64,000 nucleotides of DNA from Salipaludibacillus agaradhaerens (lineage in GTDB: Bacteria > Bacillota > Bacilli > Bacillales > Salisediminibacteriaceae). This document shows positions 10,127 to 18,414 of the stretch, piece by piece (within the stretch, counting starts at the first letter, position 1; each line of letters begins with the position of its first letter). Under the pieces are notes generated by a model, which was not told the DNA's origin, did no database searches, and saw nothing but the letters and a program-made list of their open reading frames with translations. Position numbers and translations under genes: made by a program. Where the stretch lies: assembly GCF_002019735.1 (NCBI RefSeq), contig NZ_KV917378.1:925869-989868 (forward strand). Direction: 5' to 3'.

Positions 10127-10427
10127 GGCTGTTTTTTCCTTCCCAATTGAGACATACAAACCATATTTTATTATCTTTTACTGTCTGAATTGTGTAAGTT
10201 TGATAATTTCCTTCTACAACATTCGGTAATGGCGTAGATTGATAGCTATCTGAATATACAAGCATTTCTTCGGTTAATAGCGCTCTTGCTTCTTGTTGCT
10301 CTTTGATTGTCACTCTTTCTAGTTGAATTTGTAGAATAATAGGAAAAAAGATAGATACCACAAGAGCTAAAATACATAAACCTACTACTGATTCAAACAA
10401 AAAATAGCCATTCTCACATTCTTTCAA
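10089..10427 (-). CDS. comGE: Competence minor pseudopilin ComGE
   Basis: 112 residues from a TTG at 10427 preceded by AAGGGGG at about 10 bases. The ORF can extend to 10526, but that lies inside comGD and gives no leader. The N-terminus ECENGYFLFESVVGL resembles a prepilin peptide (Gly-1, Glu+5) before one hydrophobic helix; the usual F after the cleavage Gly is Y here. It overlaps comGD by 14 bases. Comparable in length to ComGE (about 115). Confidence 0.78.
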   Translation of the reverse strand: MKECENGYFLFESVVGLCILALVVSIFFPIILQIQLERVTIKEQQEARALLTEEMLVYSDSYQSTPLPNVVEGNYQTYTIQTVKDNKIWFVCLNWEGKNSRAQSVCHSYYKK

Positions 10428-10863
10428 AATAAAATCGCCCCCTTGCAAACTGAAAAACAAGGCTATACGATGTTTTCCCATATTTGATGGTAATCCGTCC
10501 AGCTCTTTGTATCCCCCCTTTTTCAAGAAATACTAATCCATCTAACTTAAGAGACCCTTCAATAAATTGAAGCTCTGCAGGCCCGGAACGTTCTTCAACC
10601 ACCTTATCTCCAACTATTACTGTATAAACAGGTTCTTCTGCCTCAAATTGCACAGTGACTCTTTGTCTGGTTGTGACTGCATATAATTGATAATAATATA
10701 AATCGTGTTCCAACCTAGTTAAGTAATTCATTAGGAGAAGATTCTGCTTTGTACTTTGAATTGATGGAATAGCAATTGTTAATACCACCGATAATACACC
10801 AAGCACAATGAGAAGCTCTATCATTGAAAAACCGTTAGCTTTTATTAATGAATGATCTTCCAT
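10414..10863 (-). CDS. comGD: Competence minor pseudopilin ComGD
   Basis: 149 residues. Prepilin motif KANGFSMIELLIVLGVLSVV at residues 9-28, cleaved by ComC, followed by a globular beta domain. Part of the DNA-uptake pseudopilus. The start codon overlaps the comGC stop (TAATG), indicating translational coupling. Confidence 0.88.
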   Translation of the reverse strand: MEDHSLIKANGFSMIELLIVLGVLSVVLTIAIPSIQSTKQNLLLMNYLTRLEHDLYYYQLYAVTTRQRVTVQFEAEEPVYTVIVGDKVVEERSGPAELQFIEGSLKLDGLVFLEKGGIQRAGRITIKYGKTSYSLVFQFARGRFYFERM

Positions 10864-11183
10864 TACGGTGAGCTAACTTTCTTTACCTGATCGCCTACCA
10901 ACGTTAATTCTGTACCATCAGGACACGTTGTTCTTTCTACATAACCATTTTTCAACTCGTCTATTGACTTAGGCATCTTTTGATTCTCGACTTGATAAGC
11001 CACCACTTGTGTTTTTATAAGCTCAATCGTCGCTTCACACCCTTTATCAGACGCGACGGTTTGATTTTTAGATAAATTCGGTACTACAATAAGGAGTAAT
11101 ACTGAAATAATGACTAAGACAATCATCATTTCTATGAGTGTAAAACCCCCTTTGGATTTTAAGACGCTTTTAACATTCTTCAA
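10863..11183 (-). CDS. comGC: Major competence pseudopilin ComGC
   Basis: 106 residues from a TTG at 11183, preceded by GGAGGTG; an in-frame ATG at 11213 has no ribosome site. Prepilin motif KGGFTLIEMMIVLVIISVLL. Two Cys, KGCEAT and RTTCPDG, match the pair that forms an intramolecular disulfide in ComGC. Main subunit of the uptake pseudopilus. Unusually it does not follow comGB directly: 518 bases separate them, so comGC-GG may need its own promoter. Confidence 0.9.
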   Translation of the reverse strand: MKNVKSVLKSKGGFTLIEMMIVLVIISVLLLIVVPNLSKNQTVASDKGCEATIELIKTQVVAYQVENQKMPKSIDELKNGYVERTTCPDGTELTLVGDQVKKVSSP

Positions 11184-11336
11184 ACTACACCTCCAATTTT
11201 TAGTCATCGTCATATGTCCCTCAATAATCTCTTAAAATATAGAAGATCTTCTCATCAAACTTATTTTTGACGTTATTTAACTAAATCCATAATTCGTCAT
11301 TGTTCTAAATTCATCGACAATATCTTCTGTTCTTTC

Positions 11337-11365
11337 TTGCCGAAGTCATATATAATTGTTATAAA
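11337..11365 (+). promoter_or_regulatory. Promoter-like sequence inside the comG gap
   Basis: TTGCCG (11337-11342), 17 bases, TATAAA (11360-11365). It points at the small plus-strand ORF that starts at 11415, antisense to the comG operon. Confidence 0.5.
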
Positions 11366-11414
11366 CATATATTTTTTATATAAGGTTTGTCCTTACTAAG
11401 GAGGTTATTTTGTA

Positions 11415-11570
11415 GTGACTTCATCTACTGCCCATTACACAACGAAAGTTCGCCATAAAAAAATCGCTCTTGCGTTAGGAAGATTATTAAATAAAAAAGA
11501 GCTTGATCTAGTTAAATGGATAGACGAAAAGCAAAATCTTAAGCAAAAGACAAAACAAAAGAAATTTTAA
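11415..11570 (+). CDS. Small basic protein of unknown function, antisense inside comG
   Basis: 51 codons from GTG. AAGGAGG (11398-11404) sits 10 bases upstream and a sigma-A-like promoter lies at 11337-11365. The protein is very basic, begins MTSSTAHYTTKVRHKKIALA, has an acidic patch (KKELDLVKWIDEK) and ends in a Lys/Gln tail. I do not recognise it. It lies between comGB and comGC, which normally abut, and is transcribed against them. Promoter, ribosome site and GTG together make it credible, but length alone cannot prove it. Confidence 0.5.
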   Translation: MTSSTAHYTTKVRHKKIALALGRLLNKKELDLVKWIDEKQNLKQKTKQKKF

Positions 11571-11649
11571 TGATACAAGCGACATCAAATTCTCTTTTTA
11601 ACCACAAACATCTATTAAACAGTATTAAATAGGCAAAAATAAAGGTCAT
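11539..11649 (-). CDS. Possible 36-residue hydrophobic peptide after comGB
   Basis: ATG at 11649 follows AAGGAGGAGGTG, an excellent ribosome site. The peptide starts MTFIFAYLILFNRCLWLKRE and ends hydrophobic. It begins 53 bases after the comGB stop in the operon direction and overlaps the plus-strand ORF by 32 bases. It could be a real small gene or a remnant left by whatever split the operon. Confidence 0.3.
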   Translation of the reverse strand: MTFIFAYLILFNRCLWLKREFDVACIIKISFVLSFA

Positions 11650-11701
11650 CACCTCCTCCTTCATCTCTATACAAAGGTCTTTTAAGCCTCTTCTTCCCCC
11701 T

Positions 11702-12724
11702 TTACCAAGCATCCATAATAGACAATACTGGTAGCATCATAGATAGAAATAAAATTGTAATACCAATCCCGATTATGCACAAAATCGCTGGTTGAAATAC
11801 TTGAAGTACTTTGTAGGTATTCTCGTACATCTGATGAAATAAGAATTCAGAAAATCTTTCAAATTCTCTCCCAATGTCCCCCTTAGACTCCCCCATTGAA
11901 ATAACCGTGTACAATTGAGGCAAATAAAAGGGAACTTCGCTTACGAGATCAGCTAAATCATGCCCTGCTTCTAACCCTAACCTAAGACGATGGGCTTCTT
12001 GTTGAAAAAAAGTTAAATAGGCACCTTTCTCTATAATGTTTAATGTTTCTTTAAGCGAAAAACCATTTTTGAGAAGAGGATAAAATTGAGACGTGAAGTA
12101 ATAAGTAAGAAGCTGTCTGAGGTAATGTTTCACAAGAGGAAGAGAGAGAGCAAGGCCAACTTGATCTATAACTGGTTTCCTTCTAAACCACATGATGACG
12201 ATTAAAAGTATCATTGCACACGCAACAAAAAATGGTAAACCCAACCACTGACTCATCACGAGGATTATACGAGTAAGGAAAGGCAGTTCTTGATTCATGG
12301 ATTGAAACGATAGAGCAAATTGAGGTAGGACACCTTCCACCATAACAACACCCATTATCATAAGCCCAATTAATAAGAAACATGGATAATGAACTACTTT
12401 TCTAAGTTTTTCTTTAAACTCATATCTTTTTTTAAGAATGTCTGATGCACGGTGTAACCCAACGCGAATATCCCCATACCTTTCCATAAACGTTAAGTAA
12501 CTTAAAATTTCTTTTGGAAATCCCACTTCTACAAATTGGTCTGTCAACGCATCACCATGAAGAAGGTGAAAATAAACGCTTTCTAGCCACTTCTTTCTTT
12601 TACTATTATTGAATTGTATCTGCATGTTTATTGCTTCAGACAACGTGTAGCCTTCATTAAGTAATGATGACAGTTGATAAAGAAAATCACTACGGGTGCG
12701 ATCGTTTTTAAATAAGTGAGACAT
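11702..12724 (-). CDS. comGB: Competence platform protein ComGB (GspF/PilC family)
   Basis: 340 residues. Two cytoplasmic GspF domains (about 12-130 and 205-320) separated by paired membrane helices near 112-132 and 160-180, with a last helix near 310-335. Inner-membrane platform for assembly of the ComG pseudopilus, partner of the ComGA ATPase. It begins 12 bases after the comGA stop, with AGGGAGG upstream. Normal length for the family. Confidence 0.93.
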   Translation of the reverse strand: MSHLFKNDRTRSDFLYQLSSLLNEGYTLSEAINMQIQFNNSKRKKWLESVYFHLLHGDALTDQFVEVGFPKEILSYLTFMERYGDIRVGLHRASDILKKRYEFKEKLRKVVHYPCFLLIGLMIMGVVMVEGVLPQFALSFQSMNQELPFLTRIILVMSQWLGLPFFVACAMILLIVIMWFRRKPVIDQVGLALSLPLVKHYLRQLLTYYFTSQFYPLLKNGFSLKETLNIIEKGAYLTFFQQEAHRLRLGLEAGHDLADLVSEVPFYLPQLYTVISMGESKGDIGREFERFSEFLFHQMYENTYKVLQVFQPAILCIIGIGITILFLSMMLPVLSIMDAW

Positions 12725-12736
12725 AATTCCTCCCTT

Positions 12737-13789
12737 CTATATTGAGCGGTGTTCTGTTTGATAAACATATCCCAAAGCTACTGCCATGTTAAAATTGCGA
12801 GCCATAGAGGGAACACGCACATCCTCGGTATTATTACTAGAACTAGTTTTAGTTAAAGAGCTTCGCAATGCTTCTCCATATAAAATCTCAAAAAGAGCGG
12901 CTCTTCTTCTGTCACGATATTGCCCACAATAGAGTGAACATCCACGGGGGCAAAATGGACATACCAGTTGTACGAGTCGTTGGGCCACAACAGCATGAAG
13001 GACCTCTTCTAAATCCCCTTGAGGTATATTCAAATCTATTAATCGTTTTATCACGCCTGTGGCAGAGCTGCTATGTACAGTCGTCACAACTAAATGGCCA
13101 GTTAAAGCGGCTCTAACTGCCATTTTGGCTGTCTCATGATCACGGACTTCTCCTAGCATAATAATATCAGGATCATGCCTAAGCAAATTCTTTAACCCCG
13201 CCGCATAAGTAACCCCTGCCTTCTCATTGACTTCCATTTGTAAAAAATGTGTCTCAGGTTGTTCAATGGGATCTTCTAATGTAATGACATTCTCATTTGT
13301 TTCATTTTGTCTTTCTTTTAGTAACGAATAAAGTGTCGTTGTTTTTCCTACCCCAGTAGGGCCAGAAATAATGATAAGACCTGACGTGGCTGAAATAAGA
13401 TCTTTAAGGAGTTTTGCTTGAGAAGGGAATAAAGCTAATCGCTTTAGTGAGAATTCGTGTTTCTGAAGAAAAAGCCTCATAACGAGGGTTTCAGAGGGCT
13501 GGGAGGGGAAAGCGGATAATCTCATGCGAATAGTACGCTCGCCTACTCGCATATTAATCCCCCGGTTTTGTGGTCTTCGACGTTCTCCAATATCCATTCC
13601 GGAAACAAACTTTAAATGTGAAATAAGCTTTCTCATCATATTATTGGGCAGTGTTTGGCGAAGTTTAATCTTACCGTCGACACGCATACGAATGACGGCA
13701 TGTTCCTCTTGAGGAATAAAGTGAATATCTGAAGCTCCTAGATGCAGGGCATCGCTTACGACTGAGTGAATTTTATTAATAACATCCAT
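12737..13789 (-). CDS. comGA: Competence traffic ATPase ComGA
   Basis: 350 residues, GspE/PilB family. ASDIHF (about 19-24) begins the N-terminal domain. Walker A is GPTGVGKTT (Lys about 149), the Asp box is ITLEDPIEQ, Walker B is DIIMLGEVRDHETA and the His box is TGHLVVTTVHS. CPFCPRGCSLYC near 275-286 looks like the family zinc tetracysteine site. It powers pseudopilus assembly for DNA uptake. First gene of the comG operon, with AGGAGGTGATG upstream. Confidence 0.95.
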   Translation of the reverse strand: MDVINKIHSVVSDALHLGASDIHFIPQEEHAVIRMRVDGKIKLRQTLPNNMMRKLISHLKFVSGMDIGERRRPQNRGINMRVGERTIRMRLSAFPSQPSETLVMRLFLQKHEFSLKRLALFPSQAKLLKDLISATSGLIIISGPTGVGKTTTLYSLLKERQNETNENVITLEDPIEQPETHFLQMEVNEKAGVTYAAGLKNLLRHDPDIIMLGEVRDHETAKMAVRAALTGHLVVTTVHSSSATGVIKRLIDLNIPQGDLEEVLHAVVAQRLVQLVCPFCPRGCSLYCGQYRDRRRAALFEILYGEALRSSLTKTSSSNNTEDVRVPSMARNFNMAVALGYVYQTEHRSI

Positions 13790-13880
13790 CGATATACATC
13801 ACCTCCTTATGTCTTCTAGAACATATATTCGCCACTTGTTTTCAAATTCCTTCTTTTTTTAAAAAAATTCCCTGAAAAAT

Positions 13881-13924
13881 AATCCTTTTTTAGGATTTGT
13901 TCTAAAAAAGCCTAAAAAAGGATT
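13881..13924. repeat. Perfect 14-bp inverted repeat upstream of comGA
   Basis: AATCCTTTTTTAGG (13881-13894) and CCTAAAAAAGGATT (13911-13924) are perfect complements with a 16-base loop, 92 bases upstream of the comGA start. It has no T-run on either side. It may be an operator or an AT-rich regulatory site; two exact ComK AAAA-N5-TTTT boxes are not present. The rest of 13790-14117 has no ORF. Confidence 0.5.
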
Positions 13925-14089
13925 GATTATCGTGAATGTTTAACTGTTTTTATTTATGGAGGGAAAAATAATAATTAATCGACCTGCTTAGCGGTAAAAA
14001 CGAAAATTCTTTTCTCATCTAACACAAACAGATTTTACCCTGTTTGAATGTGCCAACCTGTTGAAAGAAATGACTTTCTCAACAGACTA

Positions 14090-14110
14090 AAACCGACCAC
14101 TGGCCGGTTT
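14090..14110 (-). terminator. Terminator of the YtxH-like gene
   Basis: AACCGGCC-AGT-GGTCGGTT on the minus strand followed by TTAGTCT. A second stem, CTGTTGA-AAG with CTTTCTCAACAG (14058-14085), follows. Confidence 0.6.
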
Positions 14111-14117
14111 ATAAGTT

Positions 14118-14561
14118 TTATTGATTTTTAAATTCTTCTACATCATCTTTTAATTTTTCTTTTGTTTCTTCAATTTCTTTAACAACCTGTTTAGCTAATT
14201 TTTTACCTTCTGCCTTCTCATTTTCCATGAGATCCTTCACGTCTGAGGCCAGGTCCTCCCCCATTTGGGTCGCTTTATTTGAAATACCGACAGTACGGTC
14301 AGCTACTTTATTCCACTGTTCTTTAGCGACTTGAGACCATTCATCAGATTTTTCTTTTGCAAGCTGACTGTATTCACTTCCTTTTTCTTTAGCTGCATGA
14401 GTCAATTCAACTGTTTTATCTTTAGCTTGATGAGCCTTTTGATTAATATCTGTGCGCAGTTCCCGACCTGACTTTGGAGCAAATAACATGGCAGCTGATG
14501 CGCCAACAATCGAACCAATCACTGCACCTATAAGAAAATCTTTAGTATCCATTTTACTCAT
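14118..14561 (-). CDS. YtxH-domain (gas-vesicle-like) protein
   Basis: 147 residues. An N-terminal hydrophobic segment IGAVIGSIVGASAAMLFAP (about 11-29) is followed by the KSGRELR motif typical of the YtxH domain, then a long charged Lys/Glu amphipathic helix. Such proteins are stress-associated in bacilli, and their biochemical role is unknown. A GGAGGATG ribosome site precedes it. The single gene has its own terminator. Confidence 0.85.
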   Translation of the reverse strand: MSKMDTKDFLIGAVIGSIVGASAAMLFAPKSGRELRTDINQKAHQAKDKTVELTHAAKEKGSEYSQLAKEKSDEWSQVAKEQWNKVADRTVGISNKATQMGEDLASDVKDLMENEKAEGKKLAKQVVKEIEETKEKLKDDVEEFKNQ

Positions 14562-14773
14562 ATAATAACATCCTCCTTAGTTTGTCTATGTAATTTTTTC
14601 GACATTGTTATTCTTATTCCTCCTTTTAGTTAGAATAAAACATAAATTTCTTTCCTTTAAAGATCCCTTAATATATTTTACTAGTTTAGTCACATATTTA
14701 GCTTAATAATGCATTTATTTATCTATTTCCCTGTAATATAATTAACTTAGCTTATTGCAGGGAGTGAAAAGGT

Positions 14774-15481
14774 ATGGAACAACAAACATTAAAGATTACC
14801 GGCGTGTTGTCGGATCCTACACGTTTTTCCATTTATCAATATATTAGTCGTCAACACCGCGATATTACTGTTCAAGAAATTGCGGATACATTTAAAATTC
14901 ATACTAATGTAGCCAGATTACATTTATCTAAACTTGAAGATGTGGCAATGTTAGTATCAGAAACAAAAAAAACGGGTAAAGGTGGGCGTCCTAGTCGATT
15001 TTATAGCTTATCGAATGAAGTGATCAGCCTTCAATTTCCTTATCGAGATTTCCAACGTCTATCGGAAATTGCTATTGAATCCCTTGCCTCATTTGGAGAA
15101 GAAGGTAAAAAAGCCCTCATTGCGACTGGTGAAAAGTTTGGTTACGAATCTGCCAGAGAATTCGTTTCATCATTTGGGGGAGATCCTGAGCATATGGTTC
15201 CCGCAGAAAAAGTAAAATTTATCGAGAAGATTGCGCTAAATCAAGGATTAAATCCGGAAATGAATTATGATAACGAAAAACATGAAATTGTTTTCAGAAT
15301 TTTCAATTGTACTTTTAAAGAACTAGCACCAACAAGTTTAGGTGTCTGTCAAATGCATCACGCGTTTATTAACGGCATATTCCGCTTTTTCTTTGGAGAT
15401 ATAAAGTTGAAAGAAGAAGGAAACATGTTCCAACGTAATGAGATGGCATGCACTTATACTACTGTAGTCGTAGATAGCTAG
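14774..15481 (+). CDS. SufR-like winged-helix regulator with Cys pair
   Basis: 235 residues. N-terminal winged helix (about 10-80) with VQEIADTFKIHTNVARLHLSK as recognition region and a GKGGRPSRFY wing. C-terminal NC-TFKELAPTSLGV-C has the exact C-X12-C spacing of SufR-type iron-sulfur regulators, followed by MHHAFINGIFR; a later Cys lies in MACTY. This suggests a metal- or Fe-S-sensing repressor; the spacing of the later Cys differs from SufR. No suf genes lie nearby. The ribosome site is GGGAGTG. Confidence 0.75.
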   Translation: MEQQTLKITGVLSDPTRFSIYQYISRQHRDITVQEIADTFKIHTNVARLHLSKLEDVAMLVSETKKTGKGGRPSRFYSLSNEVISLQFPYRDFQRLSEIAIESLASFGEEGKKALIATGEKFGYESAREFVSSFGGDPEHMVPAEKVKFIEKIALNQGLNPEMNYDNEKHEIVFRIFNCTFKELAPTSLGVCQMHHAFINGIFRFFFGDIKLKEEGNMFQRNEMACTYTTVVVDS

Positions 15482-15612
15482 CACTTGTCTTTTGGCAAGT
15501 GCTTCACTTTATTTAGGATGGACAGTTTACAAAGCTTGCTATTCGATTTATAATAAAGTGTATTAACTACGTTCATGTGTTTTGGGTATGATACATATAA
15601 AGGAGGGGTAAC

Positions 15613-15858
15613 GTGGATCGTATGTTTCGCGTTTGCGGTTTCTGGACGGGAATTATGGCCGTGCTGTTTATGGTTGGGGAAATGCATGCAGCTGCCATTC
15701 TTTTCTTCGCTCAAACCGGAATGTTTATTGCATTAAGCTACTTAAAGCTTTCCGAACGTGTATATATTTACATCTTTGGAGCATACTTAACGTTATTTTT
15801 TGTCGGTTTTACTTACTACACAACATTTATTATGGTTCCAGAAATAGGGGGCCATTAA
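15613..15858 (+). CDS. yqgY: DUF2626 membrane protein YqgY
   Basis: 81 residues from GTG at 15613, with AAAGGAGGGG just upstream. About three hydrophobic helices; starts MDRMFRVCGFWTGI, and ERVYIYIFGAYLT plus FTYYTTFIMVP fit DUF2626. Function unknown. Followed by a strong terminator. Confidence 0.88.
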   Translation: MDRMFRVCGFWTGIMAVLFMVGEMHAAAILFFAQTGMFIALSYLKLSERVYIYIFGAYLTLFFVGFTYYTTFIMVPEIGGH

Positions 15859-15862
15859 ACAG

Positions 15863-15910
15863 AAAAGGAGTTGTCCCATAAGTGACTCACTTATGAGACA
15901 ACTCCTTTTT
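15863..15910. terminator. Strong hairpin terminator after yqgY
   Basis: AAAGGAGTTGTC plus CATAAGT pair with ACTTATG plus GACAACTCCTTTTT. It lies between convergent genes and is symmetric enough to serve both. Confidence 0.88.
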
Positions 15911-15951
15911 ATATGAAGATTAAAACAATTCAAGCTCTTGCATCATGTTAT

Positions 15952-17052
15952 CTAATCATTATTCAAATTTTTTAAAGATAGATTTTGAATGTTCACTTGA
16001 AAAAAAGCGCTCATACCCGACGGATGGAGAAGTGATTGGATTGCTTGATTTTTTTTAAATGCCTCTGAGAAAGGGTTCAAATGAGCTTCGGCGTCTAAAA
16101 ATGTTAAAATACCACTCTTTATTAAAAATTGCTCCTGAGAACCATGATAACTAGTAATGAATCCCTGTTCTTCCGCTAACTGATTAAAAGCATCCCATGC
16201 CACGTGAGCTGTTAAATCCATTTCTCCTGGCTTTATCAATGGGTTCGTCACTAAATGATGGTTTTTATAGCCTCTGATTGATCCGTCTTTACGGTGAGGC
16301 TGTACTAGTTCATCGTTTTTATATCCATAATCAATAGTTACTAATAGCCCTTTGTTTAGCCAGCTTCTTATCTGATTCATCCACTCCTTCAAAGCTAAAT
16401 TCACCTCAGTGGAATACCCTTCAGGCAGTTTAGGCCCATAGGTGTCAAGCCAGTTAATGATATCCGTATTTTCACATGGGACAGTTATCTCTACTAATTG
16501 GTTATCTTGTAAGGCTACTTTTATTTCCTGAAGTCCACTATCAGCCATTTTAACTCGATGAACAGGAAAGGCATCAATTAATTCATTTGAAAATACAATT
16601 CCTTCGAAAGATGTTATCGATTTAGTTATTTCGGCAAATGACGAATAAAGACTAATTGCCTTTTTGTGAGCCTGAAGTTTTTCTTCAATGACTTTTCGAT
16701 GATACGGACTCGTTTCTAAAATAATATAAGTTAGCTTGTTATAAAAATCAGGGAATTGATTTTTCAAGTAAGATAAAGCATGATTTGCGAACTGGCCATC
16801 TCCTGCCCCCCACTCACAAATAAAAGGCGACAAGCGCTGTGTCTTAATAACAGTCATAAAATAAAGGGCCAATGTCTCTGCAAAAACAGGATGAACATGG
16901 TTACTAGTGTAGAAGTCACCTTTATAGCCTAGTTTTACTTCGGGCTGCATATAATAACCAACAGCAGGATCATATAAAGCGACCTCCATGTACTCTGCAA
17001 AATCCCACGGCGGATCATGACATTCTAATAACCTATTAATAAGATTTCTCAT
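15952..17052 (-). CDS. MidA/NDUFAF7-type SAM-dependent methyltransferase
   Basis: 366 residues, COG1565 family (formerly DUF185). N-terminal MEVALYDPAVGYYM (about 22-35) and FYTSNHVHPVF are typical. The SAM-binding site is CEWGAGDGQFA (about 99-109), followed by YIILETSP and VFSNELIDAFPVHRV (about 150-164), then TIDYGY near 243-248. In mitochondria the homologue methylates an arginine of complex I; the bacterial substrate is unknown. Start ATG with GGAGAG upstream. It is divergent from a candidate small RNA. Confidence 0.88.
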   Translation of the reverse strand: MRNLINRLLECHDPPWDFAEYMEVALYDPAVGYYMQPEVKLGYKGDFYTSNHVHPVFAETLALYFMTVIKTQRLSPFICEWGAGDGQFANHALSYLKNQFPDFYNKLTYIILETSPYHRKVIEEKLQAHKKAISLYSSFAEITKSITSFEGIVFSNELIDAFPVHRVKMADSGLQEIKVALQDNQLVEITVPCENTDIINWLDTYGPKLPEGYSTEVNLALKEWMNQIRSWLNKGLLVTIDYGYKNDELVQPHRKDGSIRGYKNHHLVTNPLIKPGEMDLTAHVAWDAFNQLAEEQGFITSYHGSQEQFLIKSGILTFLDAEAHLNPFSEAFKKNQAIQSLLHPSGMSAFFQVNIQNLSLKNLNND

Positions 17053-17074
17053 GCATACTCTCCTAAAATGTATT

Positions 17075-17112
17075 TTAACACTATTGACACAGTGTTAATG
17101 TCGAATTATAAT
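17075..17112 (+). promoter_or_regulatory. Consensus sigma-A promoter with overlapping palindromic operator
   Basis: TTGACA (17084-17089), exactly 17 bases, TATAAT (17107-17112): a perfect consensus promoter on the plus strand. Its -35 lies inside a perfect inverted repeat, TTAACACT (17075-17082) and AGTGTTAA (17091-17098), with an 8-base spacer. That arrangement suggests a dimeric repressor blocking RNA polymerase. No annotated protein gene lies downstream on this strand before a terminator. Confidence 0.8.
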
Positions 17113-17118
17113 GAAATT

Positions 17119-17230
17119 GTCAGTAGAACAATGATCTTCGGGAGTTCCCCCTCCCCCCTCAAAAAGTTCATTGATACTTGATTAACTCCCCAAACGACCT
17201 TTCATGTTCCCCATGAAAGGTCATTTTTTT
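17119..17230 (+). ncRNA. Candidate C-rich small regulatory RNA
   Basis: A perfect sigma-A promoter is followed after about 110 bases by a strong intrinsic terminator (17196-17222 stem GACCTTTCATG/CATGAAAGGTC, then ATTTTTTT). No ORF lies between. The body contains CCCCCTCCCCCC (17147-17158), complementary to Shine-Dalgarno sequences, within GGGAGTT...AACTCCC pairing. CAATGA/TCATTG can pair in competition. This design resembles C-rich sRNAs of bacilli and staphylococci (FsrA, RsaE/RoxS), but I do not recognise the sequence. Confidence 0.7.
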
Positions 17231-17400
17231 AACATTGATAACTACTCATCTCCTAGCATAGGTTTAAGATCAAAGACCTATTTTAATTAATCCATAGTTA
17301 AAATTTAAATAACCCCAGTGTTTCTCTCACTACGTTGCTTATGAGCTTTAGAGGACTATTTCCCCTACCATCTCATGTAAGCGTTATCGAAAAGACATAA

Positions 17401-17446
17401 AAAAGGATTCTACAGTATTACTTCCATTCATAGAATCCTTTTATCA
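17401..17446. terminator. Hairpin terminator downstream of yqgX
   Basis: AAAAGGATTCTA pairs with TAGAATCCTTTT over an 18-base loop. It lies about 115 bases past the yqgX stop. Between 17231 and 17562 I see no ORF. Confidence 0.65.
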
Positions 17447-17562
17447 TACACTTTAGGAGACAATCACCCCTGACACTAAACACTACTATCTGTAGTGGAC
17501 ATAATAACAACAATGATTAGTATCTCCTCTATTGTTCTCCCTAATAGCTAACTCGGCTCTAT

Positions 17563-18201
17563 TTACCAACCAAATCCATTTATAAAGGGATTGTGTTCTT
17601 TTTCTTTTCCAATTAGTGTCTCTGGACCATGTCCATTTGCAACAATTGTCTCATCCGGCAACTGAAGCATCTTTTCGTGTAATGTAGTCATTAAGGTATC
17701 ATGATCTCCCCCAGGTAAATCTGTCCTACCTACACCTCCATGAAATAAAACATCTCCCGAGAACACAATTTTCTCCTCAGCAAAATAATAAGACACACTA
17801 CCTGGTGAATGACCTGGTGTTTCTAATAATTCAAATTGAAAGCCTGATATGGTATAAGAACCTTCTTTAGAAAAAACATGATCTGCTTTCTCGCTCGTTA
17901 TGGCCTCTTCTCTTAAAAATAAGGCAGAACCGTTTAACGTTGGATCCGTAAGCCACTCCGCTTCATCTTTATGTACATACACAGGACATTGGTACTTCGT
18001 CCTCACAGCCTCGACACCACCGATATGATCAAAATGAGCATGGGTCAATAGAATAGCTTTAACCGTGACCTTCTTGTCATCCAGTAGTTGAAACAACTTC
18101 TCTTCACTTCCTCCTGGATCAATCATTAACCCTTCTCCATCTTTGTACAAAACAAAGCCATTGGTCTGCAGTGGACCTAGTGATATTTTTTCCCATTTCA
18201 T
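17563..18201 (-). CDS. yqgX: MBL-fold hydrolase YqgX (glyoxalase II-like)
   Basis: 212 residues. The metallo-beta-lactamase metal motif THAHFDHIGG (about 53-62) is followed by TPGHSPGSVSYY (about 128-139), SGDVLFHGGVGRTDLPGG (about 149-166) and a C-terminal NGHGPET His ligand. This is the compact glyoxalase II-like family without a C-terminal glutathione domain. It probably hydrolyses a thioester; in bacilli a bacillithiol-linked substrate is plausible (inference). Ribosome site AAGGAGGG. Confidence 0.92.
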   Translation of the reverse strand: MKWEKISLGPLQTNGFVLYKDGEGLMIDPGGSEEKLFQLLDDKKVTVKAILLTHAHFDHIGGVEAVRTKYQCPVYVHKDEAEWLTDPTLNGSALFLREEAITSEKADHVFSKEGSYTISGFQFELLETPGHSPGSVSYYFAEEKIVFSGDVLFHGGVGRTDLPGGDHDTLMTTLHEKMLQLPDETIVANGHGPETLIGKEKEHNPFINGFGW

Positions 18202-18414
18202 ACGTTATTCCCTCCTTCACTATAATTATTGTACTACGGTGAGAAGACTGTTTTCAAAGCAAACTAAAAGAAGACTATAAAATTTTAATGAGACACTCGA
18301 CAAAAATAATAAAAGCCAGTAAAATAAGGGATGAACTGAATCTTACGTACGATAGGGTTTACATGTTTTTGCCATGTCTACATAAGCTAGTGTATATATA
18401 AAGGAGGAAGTAAC

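Noticed and set aside
13860-13925. ComK boxes before comGA
   Set aside because: AAAA and TTTT runs are present, but no pair fits AAAA-N5-TTTT exactly, and the AT-rich dyad explains the runs.
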